The position numbers were made by a program, and so were the translations under genes. The notes beneath the pieces were generated by a model that saw nothing but the letters and a program-made list of their open reading frames with translations, was not told the DNA's origin and did not search any database. Shown piece after piece: positions 34,146-46,473 of a stretch of 61,318 nt of DNA. Source of the stretch: Chara braunii (Eukaryota; Streptophyta; Charophyceae; Charales; Characeae); assembly GCA_003427395.1 (NCBI GenBank), contig BFEA01000202.1:697814-759131 (forward strand). The letters run 5' to 3'. The stretch's first letter is position 1. Each line of letters starts with the position of its first letter.

Positions 34146-36515
34146 TGCGTTCGATTAGACCACGGGGGGGGGCAGGCAGGATTCAAAATAGAGCACGGGG
34201 GAGAGTGGGACTGAACTTCATACAGATACATGGGCAGGGGAACATCTACAGCACTAATGACACTAGACTTGAACATTAATACAAGTCACAACCTACCCCC
34301 AAGTGAAGATCCAGACGAAACATAAGGGGAGAGTGAGTGAGACTCACTCCCGGGCATGCACATACAAGGTAGAAAGTGGTGATTCTGCATTGGTGTGAAG
34401 GAGTGGACCAAACATGAGAGATAGATCATACAAGGCACTTGAATAAGCGAAAACCAAAGTTACGATTTACTACCGAGTGAAAAAACAGAGAGAAAGTGAA
34501 GGGAGAGTGAGTGAAACTCACTTCCACGCATGAAAACACATAATGGAAAGTGGCGATTTACTTTGAAGGAATGGACAAAACAAGCAAGATAGATCATGCG
34601 AAACACTAGAATGAGCACAAACCAAAGTTGCGATTTACTACTAAGTGAAGAAATGGAGAGAAAGTGAAGCAAGAGTGAGTGAAACTCACTTGCATGCATA
34701 AAAACACAAAATGGAAAATGACGATTTACTTTGGAGTGAAAGAATGGACAAAACAAGAGAGATAGATCATGCAAAACACTTGAATGAGCACAAACCAAAG
34801 TTGCGATTTACTACCAAGTGATGAAATGGAGAGAGTGAAGGGAGAGTGAGTGAAACTCACTCCCATGCATAAAAACACAAAATGAAAAATGACGATTTAC
34901 TTTGGGGTAAGGGAATCGACAAAACAAGAGAGATATATCATGCAAAACACTAGAATGAGCACAAACCAAAGTTGTCATTTACTACCAAGTGAAGAAATAG
35001 AGAGAGTGAAGGAAGGGTGAGTGAAACTCACTCCCATGCATGAAAACACAAAATCGAAAGTGACGATTTACTTTGGAGTGAAGGAATGGACAAAACAAGA
35101 GAGATATATCATGCAAAATGAGCATAAATCAAAGTTGCGATTTACTACTAAGTGAAGAAATTGAGAGAAAGTGAAGGGCATGCATGAAAACACAAAATGG
35201 AAAGTTGCGATTTACTTTGGAGTGAAGGAATGGAGAAAACAAGAGAGATAGATCATGCAAAACAATAGAATGAGCACAAACCAAAATTCCGATTTAATAC
35301 CAAGTGAAGAAATGGAGAGAAAGTGAAGGGAGGGTGAGTGAATATCACTCCCATGCATGAAAACACAAAATGGAAAGTCACGATTTACTTTAGAGTGAAG
35401 GAATTGACAAAACAAGAGAGATAGATCATGCAAAACACTAGAATGAGCACAAACCAATGTTGCGATTTGCCAAGTGGAGAGATGAAGAGAAAGTGAAGGG
35501 AGAATGACTGAAACTCACTCTCATGCTTGAAAACACAAAATGAAAAGTGACGATTTACTTTGGAATGAAGTAATGGACAAAACAAGAAAGACAGATCATG
35601 CAAAACACTAGATTGAGCACAAACCAAAGTTGCGATTTACTACCAAGTAAAGAAATGGAGAGTTGGAGTGAAGGAATGGACAAAACAAGAGAGAAAAATC
35701 ATGCAAAATACTAGAATGAGCACAAACCAAAGTTGCGATTTACCACCAAGTGAAGAAATTGAGAGAAAGTGAAGGGAGGATGAGTGAAACTCACTCCCAT
35801 GCATGAAAACACAAAATGGAAAGTGACGATTTACTTTGGAGTGAAGAATGAGTCAATTGGAAGATCATTACTTGTGAAAAAGCCTCCTACTACCTACTTT
35901 AAGCTTTGGAAAGTACCTATGGAGAGAGGGAAGATGAGAAAGAAGAATAAAATGGAATGTACATGAGGGATCATGGAGGAGTAGGAGAAGAAGAAGGGGA
36001 GAAAGAAAGAGGAGAGGAGGAAGAAGAAGAAGAAGAAGAGGAGGAGAAAGATGATGAAAAAGAAGAAGAAGAAGATGATTTTTCTTTTTTCCACTCACCT
36101 CCTCTGGTATCTTGGAGTTGAAGTACCAATCTTGATGATGTTTTTTCTTCACTTGGCTATGGCTCCCTTCTAACTCAAGCCCTTCTCATCCCTCCTCCTC
36201 AGTCCGTTCTTGATGGTGACAAACTCCTATCACTATTGCTATGGAGTCCTCCCCTCTAGGAGATCTAAGGGGACTTCCTCTAGCCTTTCCTTCTTCGTCA
36301 CAGCCTGGGGGCTATGGCGGATTACCTTCCTAGGCCAGCCTCACTACCACCAACCTCTAGAGCTCGTCACGCTAGCCCAAAGTCTCCTCTAAGCTCCCAA
36401 ACTAGCAGGGGTTCCCCGCTTCTCACTTCAAGTGAGAGTGGTGCTCTCTTGGGCTCATGTCAGCAGCATATGCTTGCCTCAAACAAATGTGAGTGTGGCG
36501 GACTGCTCCCCCGGC

Positions 36516-36522
36516 TTAAATA
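36516..36522 (+). promoter_or_regulatory. TATA-like box of LTR2
   Basis: TTAAATA in GGCTTAAATAGGC, at the position conserved in LTR1 and LTR3. Confidence 0.55.
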
Positions 36523-37417
36523 GGCTGGACACAGTATTTTGGTCAGCCCATGGACCTCCCCATGTGCCTCATGGTGAACCGAGGTACCCCCATGACCATT
36601 TTTCACTTGTAGGTCTCTCCGAGAGTACCTGGGCCAAAATTTGGCCAAGTACATGTCGTCCGAGTGGTTGGTACCAACTCGGAATGCCTCTTGGGCCTCC
36701 TCATGCCTCACCCCATTCTCCAGAAGCTACCCCTTTGAACCAAAATGCCCAAGGGCAACCTCACTTGGGAAAAAAGGCCCGACCTAGTGGGCCTATTTCT
36801 CGATTTTTTCAGTTTCTACCCCATCTTTGGTAGACCGATATATTTTTTCATGCCTCTGTGCCTTTTCAGCCTTTGATCTGGCAAGGGTCCAAGGCCAACA
36901 ATATTCCGAGCTACCCTTTGGTGATCTGGCAAGGGTCCAAGGCCAACAATATTCCGAGCTACCCTTTGGATGCACATAAAACATGTGTTTTCCCTTCCTC
37001 ATGCAATCCGTTAAATCTCAGTTGCATAAGGTTTTGATTTTTCTTGATTTTCTTTGTAAAATCAAGAGAAAATCAAGATACTTTGTAACCGACATATGCC
37101 AAAATGTATCTGGTCACGGATGTATCTCCCGATGTGGCCGTTTTTTACTGTTAATACATTTTTCTCATTTTTTTTCTTTTCTCTCTTTTCTTTTCTTTTC
37201 ATTTCCCTCCCTTTTTGGATAGTAGGGACCTGTCAATCCCTACTTGTGGCAGTCCCTGCTGACGGTCAACTCACTCACCCCCTCTCACTCCTTTTGTTTT
37301 ATTTTCTCACCTTTTTCTTTTATTTTTCTTTCTTTCTTGAGTATGCCAAGTGTCAAGAGGTCGTTAAGGCCTTTTCTAGGCCCTTCCTTTTAGTTTCGAT
37401 CTCCCTATGCCCATGGT

Positions 37418-37441
37418 GCAGTCCGTTATATCTGGGACTGC
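37418..37441 (+). other. Hairpin of the AGTCCG family in LTR2
   Basis: GCAGTCC and GGACTGC arms around TTATATCT, followed by AACTGTGGCC. It is the counterpart of 12252-12273 in LTR1. Confidence 0.7.
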
Positions 37442-38982
37442 AACTGTGGCCCCCTCATGCCCATGGGAGCCTCCTTTTACTTTTATTTCTCTCACACCGT
37501 GACCCCTCATATTCCGATTTTATCCAAGGAGTCTATTTTTCACATGGAGTCTTTTTTGACTCCATTTTCTTGAGGGAGGTTAATCCGAGATTTTTCAGAT
37601 TGCTCCCATGCCTCCCCCTTCATGCTTCTTTACTTTTTCTTTTCCCTTTTGTCTTTCCGTTTGCTCCCACTAGTGCTTGCACTAGTGGTGCTAATATTAT
37701 TGGCTGTCAAGATCTTGATCTTGACTGTAGATCTGACTTTTAATTATTTTTCCGTCATGTCGCTCCACAATCCTTCTTGAGGCCTTCTCATATCCCCGCC
37801 TCTTGTCACGCACTAGTCCTCGACACTTGTCCCGCGTGGTGGTCCCGCCGGTACTTATCCCGCTGGTGGTCCCGCCGGCACTCGTCCCGTCGGTGGTCTC
37901 ATCGATATTTTATCCCGGATACCATTATTTTTACTTAGCCCTATGTGGTCCCTGGTACCTTTCCTCATGGTGTCCCGGTTTTTTTTGGCGTCTACCACCC
38001 TATGGTGGCCCCCTTTCCTTATCTTTTCTTGAGCCCCGCGCGCGCCGGTTTCTTCGACAGTGGCGCCTTCAATCCACGGTGTCCGCTAATTGTCGTAGGT
38101 GGCCCTCGCGTCGGGGCCCTTATTTTCTAGTGTCCCGTGGCCACCATGTCTGTCCACCTCTCGACTTCACTATTCTCTTGTCATCCGCCGTGCCTTGCTT
38201 GCTCAGTTCATGGCCCCTCGGGCCCTTGCCATGCCGAACTCGAATGACCCTTTTGGTCCTATGCTATGCCCTCGTACGCCCACGTCCTGTCACTTACTTT
38301 CTCGACGTCGCCGGGTCCCTTCATCCTGCGGCACTCAGCCCAGGACATCATTCGTCTCGGGGGTCCCGTCCCGGTTCTTAGTCTTTTCTCTCCTTCTTGT
38401 CTCCTTTCTCTGGATTCCTCTGTCGTGCACAACTTCGCTATATATCGGCTCTCACAGACCGGGACAATGTTCGAGAACCAGAGGTCCCGACAACGTGAGG
38501 ATAAAAAAAGGGCAATATTGGTCATAAGCATACCTGGGCACAAGGGTGGGCCGTTAATGCACACCTTAGACACCGTTGCTTGATGATGAGGACAGGTACG
38601 TTGGATACAGGGGAAGGGGGATTCCAATTGATGCTCAACTGTATATCACAACCATATCGATTGTGCATACATCTGCTCACATGATTTATTTTTATTTTTG
38701 ATTAGTTGGTGGACACACTACTAACACCCAACATACAACCTAAATTAGTATTGTAGTATTCTGTTGTAGCCAATTCTAATCGAAGTTGTTGTGAGTGAAA
38801 CTAATCGAGATAAGAGTAGATCGTATGTACAGTTTGTGTGAATGTGAATGATACCGCTTGAACAGTAGCCCAGGTGACTTGCCAGATATTATTTTATTTT
38901 TATTTGTTTTTACAACCTGGTAAGATATATGTTGGGGTAGGCTTCAGTGAGGGCATTAGTGCAGACAGTGTCTGCCTAGCTG

Positions 38983-40444
38983 ATGAGTGGATCAGGCCGT
39001 GGTGAGGATAGATCTGTAGGAAGGAGCGTGGCACGTCAGGAGTCCCTTAGGATCCCAATCGTGCACCAAGCTTTACCCCTTGAGGGAGAGAGGGCTTTGC
39101 GACAGGAAGCAGTAGCTGAACGCTTGTAGAGAGCTAGAGAAGCGGCAGCAGCAGCCGAGCAAGCGCTAGCAGCGGCAACAACCATTGCAACAGCTATAGC
39201 TACTTTTGCTGCTACCTCAACCGCTACATCTGGTGAGATGATCATTGGCATGCCGCAGAATTCGCAGGCCACATCCAGCAAAGTGAACACAAGCAATTCT
39301 TCCAGCGAGATGGTGGGCTCGCAGTACAACTCACCACCTCCACGTACTCGAGAAGCCATTGAACTCCAGCAAGTGGAGTTGATCCGCTTACGGTTAGAGA
39401 AGGAACTTAGAGAAGCTACTGAAAGAGAAAATAAGATTAGAACTAGGAAAACTAGACTAGAGAATAGGAAGGCATTCAAAGCTGTTGTAGAAGGGTTCGA
39501 TGACGTTGTCATTGGTCACAACACGAGAATTCTCAAGGCAGGTCTTCTGTACATGCATGCATATATGGGCAGCGAACTGGATGTTATCCAGGATACCCTT
39601 GACCAGATACTAAGCACCAATGCACGAATGGGAAAGCTTTCCCATCTCCAACACATGGGCCCAGTTTTCGGCGTCCAGTGTTTTCATCACCAGTTTCTTC
39701 TCTGGTGATGACTAGTCCTACTATGTCTCAGTATAACAGTTCACCAAGCGGTACGTCAGCACCTGCAGCAAGACAGACTGTTGCTTCTTCATCTTCTGGT
39801 TCAACGGCTGGTGCTACACAACAGCCGGTCCCACTAAAGGGACAACAACAGCCTTGGTACCCCAAGATTTCCCTGAAACCACCCTCAACCTTCTCAGGTG
39901 ATAAGAATGATGAGGCTCTCGACACTTGGTTGAGAATGGTGCCAGTGTGGGTCAGGGCAAAGAGGACACGGGTAGAGGAAGAGGTGATCATTGTCGCCTC
40001 GTATCTGGAGGGTTCAACAACTCGATGGCTAGATGGATTAGTAGCCTCGAAAGGGTTCGGTAGGTGCATGAATGATTGGGCTAAGACCCATGCTCTTAAG
40101 AGCGTCATGGAATTGGTAAAAACACGATGGCACAAACCGCGGTAGGCCCAGCAGGCCACTGACGCGTTGACGCGGCTTGATACTAAGAAGTACAAGTCCA
40201 CGCGTGAGCTTACCTCAGTCGTGGAGCATCTCATTGTCGTCCCCGGTGTGCGCTATGATCCACAGGTCTTCATGACCATGTATCTTAGATGTCTTCCCAC
40301 AGACATCAAGAACCTGCTGGTCAGTCAAGCCAGCATCGAATAGCACACTCTGGACTCATTCAACAAGAAGACCCTAGACTTAGAGGCTAGGCTAGGAGGA
40401 GGCCAACAAACCCTTACAGACGAAAGAAAGAAGAAAAGTCCATA
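38983..40444 (+). pseudogene. G2 gag
   Basis: The probable start ATG at 38983 opens MSGSGRGEDRSVGRSVARQE; a TAG at 39127-39129 interrupts it. The frame resumes with an Ala-rich helix and a coiled-coil-like stretch (RLRLEKELREATEREN, about 39388-39435). After a frameshift near 39690, the Gag core at 39678-40145 reads PPSTFSGDKNDEALDTWLRM and ASYLEGSTTRWLDGL, the usual Gypsy Gag pattern. More stops follow at 40143 and 40341. The Gag core would assemble particles around the RNA. Confidence 0.75.
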
Positions 40445-40469
40445 AAAGTGGAAAAAGAAAGGTTGTTGA

Positions 40470-40790
40470 TTGATGATGGTTGATGCCAAAGAGAATCAAA
40501 CCGAGATCGGCGATTACTCCGACTTAGCAGACAAAAGAGAGTTTGAGGATGACGATCGTATTGAGGGTAGCAACCTTGCCTCGCTTGTAAAGGTTAAGGC
40601 AGGCGGCCGCGGCAAGGGCGGTGAACAAAAGAGTCAGGGGCCGACCCAAAACTCAAACAAGGTACCAGCTTGGGCGAGGGCGGTCTGGAACAAGATGTGT
40701 GGCGGGACCGCTATTCGCGAGGAGCTTGCATCAACTGCAGCGAGTACGACCAATAGCAGTTTAGATGCAAGAACGTGAAGGTAGCGTAGA
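40470..40790 (+). pseudogene. G2 gag C-terminus with zinc-knuckle remnant
   Basis: An acidic stretch (LADKREFEDDDRIEGSNL) is followed by Lys/Gly-rich sequence. In a shifted frame at 40727-40773 lies CINCSEYDQ, then a stop, then QFRCKN. It looks like a nucleic-acid-binding knuckle with altered spacing, typical of Gag ends. The RT gene should follow and does not. Confidence 0.55.
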
Positions 40791-41133
40791 AGATACCTCC
40801 CAAAGGTGGATTTAGGAACTCTTCTTCCCATAGTGAGGCTTCTACAAGTTCCAACTCGGGAAACACATCGGGCCAGTAGAAGTTATAGTTGCTTCTACTC
40901 CTAATGAAGTGGGTGATGTAACCTCCCCACTTCAAGAGTTGGTCGAAGCTATCAACTCTTTAGTCACCCCACCGATGCATCCTGACCCAACGATACTTTG
41001 TTTGTTGGATGTGTCTGAGGCCTTAGAGGAATTGCAAAATTAGTGGTCGGCAAGGGACCCTTGTGAGTCTCGGGTTGCAAGAGGTCCTAGAGGGGGGCAC
41101 TTCGTTGCGGAAGTTGGTGCAAGTGGCGTAAAT

Positions 41134-42090
41134 ATGGAAGCCTACAAGGAAGATCCTGTCACGATGGACATCATACACAAACTTGAGGCCCAAGACAAGG
41201 CCACATCTTATGAGTTTGTGATGGTGGACGGGTTACTCTTTCTTGAGAAGGTAGGGTTTGAGAGATTAGTTGTTCTAGCTGGTGAGATTTTACGTAGTTT
41301 ATGTTTAGGAGATTGTCATAATGCAATGGGACGTTTTGGCTATAAGAAGACTAGTGCAAATCTGGTACAACGATTTTGGTGGCCTGGTATGCTGGACAAA
41401 GCCAAACAGTACGTTCAGACTTGTCAAGTCTATCAGCAGAACAAGTCGCGGACTCGAGTTCCGATTGGATTACTCAAGCCTCTACCCATTCTCGCTGGTC
41501 TGAGACAGAGTGTTTCCATGGATTTCATGGATACCCTTGTGACCAGCAAGAGTGGCAAGAGGCATATTTTCGTCATAGTTGATAGGTTGACTAAGTTCGC
41601 TAGACTGATTGCCATGCCAGAGACCGCGAGGGCTCAACACGTCGTCAAGTTATTCATGGATAACTGGGTGCGTGACTTTGAACTGCCAAAGACTATCGTT
41701 AGCGATAGAGATGTCTGTTTCATAAATGAAATGTGGAAGCAGAACTGGTGGGCAGCCAACTCCAGGTGGCTTCTGGGAATCATCTCGAAGCCAACGGGCA
41801 AGCTGGACTGATGAACCGAGTGGTGCAGCATCTACTGAGGCATTACATAAAGCCCAACCAACTGACTGGGATGAGAAGTTACCTCTAACCACCAGCCAAT
41901 ACAACAATGCTTTGCACAACACCATTGTTGTCAGTCCAAATCAGCTACACGTGGGGTGGAAGCCTAGATNTNCTCTAGACTTCCNCNTGCCTGAAAATCG
42001 ATCTGCTGCAACTTTGAATTTGGTGTCTAGTATGAGAAGTTGTTGCAGCAAGCTATCGAACACTTCAAGAAATCTCAAGAAGCAGTGATT
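41134..42090 (+). pseudogene. G2 integrase
   Basis: The 225-residue frame 41134-41811 contains the zinc-binding region (CHNAMGRFGYKKTSANLVQR, then VQTCQVYQQNK) and the catalytic core. HIFVIVDRLTKFARL carries the first Asp and TIVSDRDVCFIN the second. Relative to the usual H-H-C-C finger, the second His appears as Arg and the last Cys as Tyr, so zinc binding is doubtful. After a frameshift near 41740 the third-acid region reads NHLEANGQAGLMNR, with Gly where Glu is expected. Ns at 41970-41988 obscure the end. Confidence 0.8.
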
Positions 42091-42190
42091 GTCTATGAGA
42101 ACAAGCATCGATGACAGTCCACATTTCAGATAGGGGAATGTGTCTTGGTTGAGTCTAGTGAGTTAGGGAAGAAATTTGGCATCCATGACA

Positions 42191-42665
42191 GTCCACATCT
42201 CTAGGAAACTAATGCCTAAATACTTCAGTCCTTGGGAAGTTTTGGATATTGTGCATAGTGAAGAGGATGGTCCCTCGTATGTGATCCGAATCCCAGGCCA
42301 CGTGCACACTTACCCTATGTTTCACGCCTCAAAGTTTGCACCCTTTCGTTGAGACACAGCAGTTCTCATCCAGGAGATTTACGCCGCCCCCAACCATGGA
42401 TGGCCACGTGGACATCGACGACATGTTTTAAAACAGAAACATGCCTGTTCCTAAGCTTGTAGGCAGAGGGAGACCGCCGAAACCCAAGAGAGAATACAGG
42501 GTCAGATTCAGGCATCATACTGATCCAAAAGAAGACCGATGGTGCACTAGGGAGGAATTGATTGAGACAACACCTCAAATTGTGGGAGACTATGAGAGAC
42601 GGTTGAACGGGAAGGCACCTGCAAAGAAGCATCTCAACGGACTTTCGAAGCTAAGGGGGATAGAA
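42191..42665 (+). pseudogene. G2 integrase C-terminus with chromodomain-like tail
   Basis: One frame near 42205-42350 gives KYFSPWEVLDIVHSEEDGPS and HVHTYPMFHASKFAPF, the usual end of Gypsy integrases. A shifted frame at 42441-42665 reads YRVRFRHHTDPKEDRW, then TREELIETTPQIVGDYERR. This matches the chromodomain pattern (aromatic cage, acidic-Trp, helix) of chromoviruses, which tether integration to marked chromatin. Confidence 0.65.
42653..42665 (+). other. Polypurine tract of G2
   Basis: AAGGGGGATAGAA directly precedes the TGTGAG start of the 3' LTR. It is the expected primer for plus-strand DNA synthesis. Confidence 0.65.
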
Positions 42666-43114
42666 TGTGAGAACTCTGTCCTCAGGGGCCCCTAGGCAAC
42701 ATGCATATGCTCTGGAATGTCGCCCCCCAACAAGCCTCGTGCCCGCCCCAAGTGAAGGCGGGCCTAAATATCCACGAGAGATCCCTATCTCAACATTTTC
42801 CAATGCGGGTCTCAGACAGTTGTTGCCCAACAGTTGGTTGAAGTGCAACTTGAGCCTTCTCTGGGCTCTTTAAGAAGAAGCAATAATGTCAGGCAGTTGA
42901 GCCCAGAGCCCAGGTGGTTGTGCCCTGGACATACACATTTTGAGGCCAACACATCGCGAAGTGGCCACGGGTCAGCAAGAAAGCAACATTGTTATCGTAT
43001 CTACCTTGTGGGCCAATGCAAATGCAGCAAACATTTCGAGCCTGGAAAATGTTGGGTGTGCCCAGCTGAAAAGGGCCCAGGCCCGAACTTGCACCAATTA
43101 GACTAGAACACATA

Positions 43115-43690
43115 CATACATGAACTATGGAGTAACTAGGAAGGAACCGGCTCATCACCAAGTGAGAGAAAGACTGAACGTGCACCAATGAGATTACAAC
43201 ATATACATACATGAGCTATAGAGTAACTAGGAAGGAACCGGCACATCACCAAGTGAGAGAAAGACTGAACTTGGACAAATGAGACTACAACACATACATA
43301 CATGAGCTATGGAGCAACTAGGAAATCATCGCTACATCACCAAGTGAAAGAAAGATTGAACTTAGACAAATGGACCTACAACATACACACACATGAACTG
43401 CGGAGCAACTAGGAAGGAACTGGTACATCACCAAGTGGGCGAAAGACTGAACTTGCACCAATGAGACTTCAACACACACACATATGAGCCATGGAGCAAC
43501 TACGAAGAGTACCACCATATCACCAAGTCAGGAAAAACTGAACTTGCACAAGTGAGAGTGCAACATACACACATGTGAGCTATGGAGCAACTAGGAAGAC
43601 GCCGATACAATACCAAGTGAGAGGAAGAGCTGCATGTGAGTAAGACTTGCTCAAACACCTGTATAACACTAATGGAAGCATCCAGCATCG
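43115..43690 (+). repeat. 91-bp tandem array inside LTR3
   Basis: The motif TGARCTATGGAG recurs at 43121, 43212, 43303, 43394, 43485 and 43576, exactly 91 bp apart. Each unit includes CATCACCAAGTGAGAGAAAG. It occupies the place of the 173-bp array in the other LTRs and shows no clear sequence kinship with it. Confidence 0.92.
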
Positions 43691-44073
43691 AATCAGATCA
43701 TTACAAGGTGGAGAAATGAACAATTTGGGAGGTTAGGATCACCCAAGTGCCTCCATGAGTGAAGCTCAAAGTAACGATTTTCCCCCAAGTGGCGGGGGGT
43801 GATAAATCTTGAGGTGAGAGTGAGTAAATATTTTCCTCAAGCTAGGAATGTCATAACCCAAAGTGGCGATTTGCCAGGGGGTGAAGGAAATGACTATCAT
43901 AGAGATACCACTAATATAGGAACTTCTTTCTATCTCTTCCCTGAAGAAGAAGTAGAAGATGAAAAGGAAGGAAGAGGATGAAGAGGAAATAATAATGAAG
44001 AAAAGGAGAGAAGAAGAAGAAGAAGAAGAAGAAGAAGAGAGAAGAAGAAGAGGGAGAGGAAGAAGAAGAAGAA

Positions 44074-44105
<32 letters not shown>

Positions 44106-44517
44106 AGAAGTTTCTCCTCCTTGTTCCCACTCACCTCTCCTTTCTTCTCTTGATGTTGAAGATCAACCTTGATGAAGTTCCTTCCTCCGCACTTAGCTAT
44201 GAGTCTCTTCTCCCTCAAGCCCCCACCTCCTTCCCCTCTCGGCCTCCCCCTGGTTATGACGAGCTCCAACTACCAAGGCTATGGAGTCTTCCCCTCTAGG
44301 AGGGTTAAATGGGTTCCTCCAAACCTCTCTCTCTCTCTCACAGCCTGGGGCTATGGCGGAGCACCGTCACTCACACTAGCTCCTATGGCTGCCTCTACTA
44401 GCCGACAACACAGCCTCCTTCAAGTCTCCCAACTGGCAGCGGTTCCCCTTATGAGCTCACTTGGGCAGCATGGACACTTCTCATGCAAATGTGAGTGCGG
44501 CGGACTGCTCCCTCAGC

Positions 44518-44524
44518 TTATATA
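44518..44524 (+). promoter_or_regulatory. TATA-like box of LTR3
   Basis: TTATATA in CAGCTTATATAGGCTG, the conserved LTR position, and the strongest TATA match of the three. Confidence 0.6.
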
Positions 44525-44655
44525 GGCTGAAACTGGTGTACCGACCAGCCCATGAGCCTCCCCATATGCCTCCAAGTGAACCGAGATACCCCAAGGCCAA
44601 ATTNCACCANTAGGCCTCTCCGGGGGCACNTGAGCCTCATTTTGGCCAAGTACAT

Positions 44656-44688
44656 GCAGTCCGAGTGGCTGGTACCAACTCGGACTGC
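44656..44688 (+). other. 11-bp-stem hairpin in LTR3
   Basis: GCAGTCCGAGT (44656-44666), an 11-nt loop, then ACTCGGACTGC (44678-44688). It is the least eroded member of the AGTCCG hairpin family; LTR1 has the equivalent at about 10126. Confidence 0.8.
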
Positions 44689-46018
44689 CTCTTGGCCTCC
44701 TCAAGCCTCTTTTGCCTTCTCAAATGTTTCCCCCTCGAGTTCAAATGCCCAAGAGGCAGCCTTACTTTAAAGAAAAAGGTCCACTTTTTGTTGTTCCTAC
44801 CCCATTTTGGGTAGCCGAGATATTTTCTCACATCTCGAAGCAATCTCGGCCTTAGATCTGACAGAGATCGAAGGCCAGCATTATTTCGAGCTACCCCTAA
44901 GTGGTCCTTGCTTCAATTTTGAGCCCCTATGCTCACTTTTTCAATTTTTGGTGCATCTGGTCTTCTTTTTGGGCCAAGTGCACAGTTTTGGGTTTTTCCT
45001 TCTTTTGTTTATTTCTATTTTGGGATGCCAACTCGTTCTGGATTTGACCGTTTGAGTTGGCCCCACAAAAAACGGCCATATGCTCTCAACCATGAGATCT
45101 GATCTCAGATCCATGACTCACAAAAAAACAGTCAACCCCTTTTTGCTTTTTCACTCATGTTTGCCTTTTTAAATTCATATATTACTAAGATAATGACCCA
45201 AGGGCATTATCTCTGCAATCCGGATTGCCCTCCATAAAATCAAAAGGGATGAGATCACAGTAGGGACGTGCCAGTCCCTACTGTGCCAGTCCTAACTGGC
45301 CGGCACATTCTCCTTCACCCTTTTCGCCCTTTTCGTCTCATCCTCCCTCCTTTTTCTCTTATTTTTCTTGTATTTCTGTTGTGACAAGTGTCAAGATGTT
45401 GTGCACCTTTTTTCTAGGCCTTAGAACCTTATTCATGGTCAGGTTCATGGTCAGCGATTGGTCGTTGCAACTCGGATTGCAATAATGAAGCCCCCATCCT
45501 CATGGGGGTTCCTTTTTGCCTCCGTTTCTTCATTTTTAAGCCCCCTTGTGCTCCGATTTTTACTTGGCAGCTTACTTTCTGCATAGAGTTCATTGAGGCT
45601 CTATTTTCTAGTGCCTTGCTAGTNCGAGATATCTAGGACTGCTGGGTAGTCTCTCCTTCACCCTTCCTCTCTCATTTTGGCCTCCTAGCACCCTCTCCTA
45701 GGTTCGTTTCAGTTTTGCACTCATAGTGGCTAATATTTTTCACCGTCAAGATTTTGATCTTGACAGCACTGCTTGCTTCCACACTCCTCTTTGCTAGCTC
45801 ATAGTTCTCTAGGGACTATTCAAGTCCTCTTCATTCTCCCATGCCAGTTCCATTTCCTAGTCCCGGCGATGGTCCTGCCTGCTCGTGTCTCAAATTTCAA
45901 CAATTTTTATTTGGACCCATTTAGTATTCGACATCATTCCCGGTGACGTCTCATTTTTATTTGGGGCTTCCTTGTCCCCGGACGCCCGAATCCCTTCTTC
46001 TCATGGGCCTCAAGTGTC

Positions 46019-46375
46019 ATGAATATTCTAGGTCACGAGATCCAAGTTGATGATGATTTGTTGGAAGTGACCATAATGCGCACCGGTAAAACGACACTGA
46101 TTTCGAAAATCGATTTGACAAGTGATGGTGAAACCACGGGGTTTAAATGGAATAGGAGGCAGTTCCCGATCTGTCTTGCGTTCGCTGCGACCATAAACAA
46201 GTCGCAAGGAGAAACTGTCTCTCGTGCCGAGGTTTGGTTGCGCAAACCTGTTTTTGCGCATGACCAATTGTATGTTGCCTTGTCGCGCGTTGGTCATCCC
46301 AACAACATTCGTGTTGTGTTGTCTGACAAGAATTTCATCACAAAGAATATTGTTTATCACGAACTTTTGGAATGA
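46019..46375 (+). pseudogene. Helitron PIF1-like helicase, C-terminal fragment
   Basis: 118 residues. It contains ISKIDLT at 29-35, [20 protein letters not shown] at 46-65 (helicase motif V region) and [17 protein letters not shown] at 84-100 (motif VI, with the arginine finger region). These close the ATP-binding site in PIF1/RecD-type helicases that unwind DNA during rolling-circle transposition. The Walker A and DEAD-like motifs are absent; they are on the minus strand at 52690-52951. The frame is open to the left across the junction with LTR DNA, and the terminal stop at 46373-46375 looks natural. Confidence 0.85.
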
Positions 46376-46432
46376 GTTTTTCTCTTTTGTCGTCTGTATC
46401 TCTTTCAACCGTCGATTCTAATCGCTCTGAAC

Positions 46433-46435
<3 letters not shown>

Positions 46436-46471
<36 letters not shown>

Positions 46472-46473
46472 AG
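46436..46473 (+). other. Possible intron acceptor
   Basis: A T-run of more than 30 bases ends in TTGCAG at 46473, immediately before an open reading frame. Together with a GT at 46376 after the helicase stop, it may mark an intron of about 98 bp, or the start of a separate transcript's exon. Confidence 0.4.

Larger units (their letters stand above)
34325..38492 (+). mobile_element. 5'-truncated long LTR of G2 (LTR2)
   Basis: Collinear with LTR1: the 173-bp array (about 34325-35860), GA-rich tract (about 35980-36075), TATA-like box at 36516, hairpin-rich leader, and the same end AGAGGTCCCGACA at 38492. The first ~100 bp of the LTR, including TGAGGAC, are missing; the sequence before 34325 does not match LTR1. 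The leader is also about 0.9 kb shorter than in LTR1, lacking the part equivalent to about 10390-11640; a 60-bp direct repeat at 36881-36972 marks that junction. Confidence 0.75.
38493..42667 (+). mobile_element. Gypsy retrotransposon G2, internal region (RT deleted)
   Basis: Between LTR2 and LTR3 lie gag, integrase and a chromodomain-like tail, in that order. The protease, reverse transcriptase and RNase H that should lie between gag and integrase are absent: the gag knuckle region (about 40730) and integrase start (41134) are only 0.4 kb apart. It ends with a purine tract directly before the 3' LTR. It is a non-autonomous deleted copy of a chromovirus-type element, dependent on others for any movement. 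Confidence 0.8.
42668..46018 (+). mobile_element. First 3.35 kb of G2 3' LTR (LTR3a)
   Basis: It begins TGAGAACTCTGTCCTC, matching the LTR1 start, and continues with CCTAGGCAACATGCATAT as at LTR1 8125-8145. It has a 91-bp tandem array in place of the 173-bp array, the GA-rich tract, a TATA-like box and hairpins, and stops abruptly at 46018 at a point equivalent to about 11380 in LTR1. The remainder lies inverted at 50267-51990. Single Ns occur near 44604-44630 and at 45624. Confidence 0.75.
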
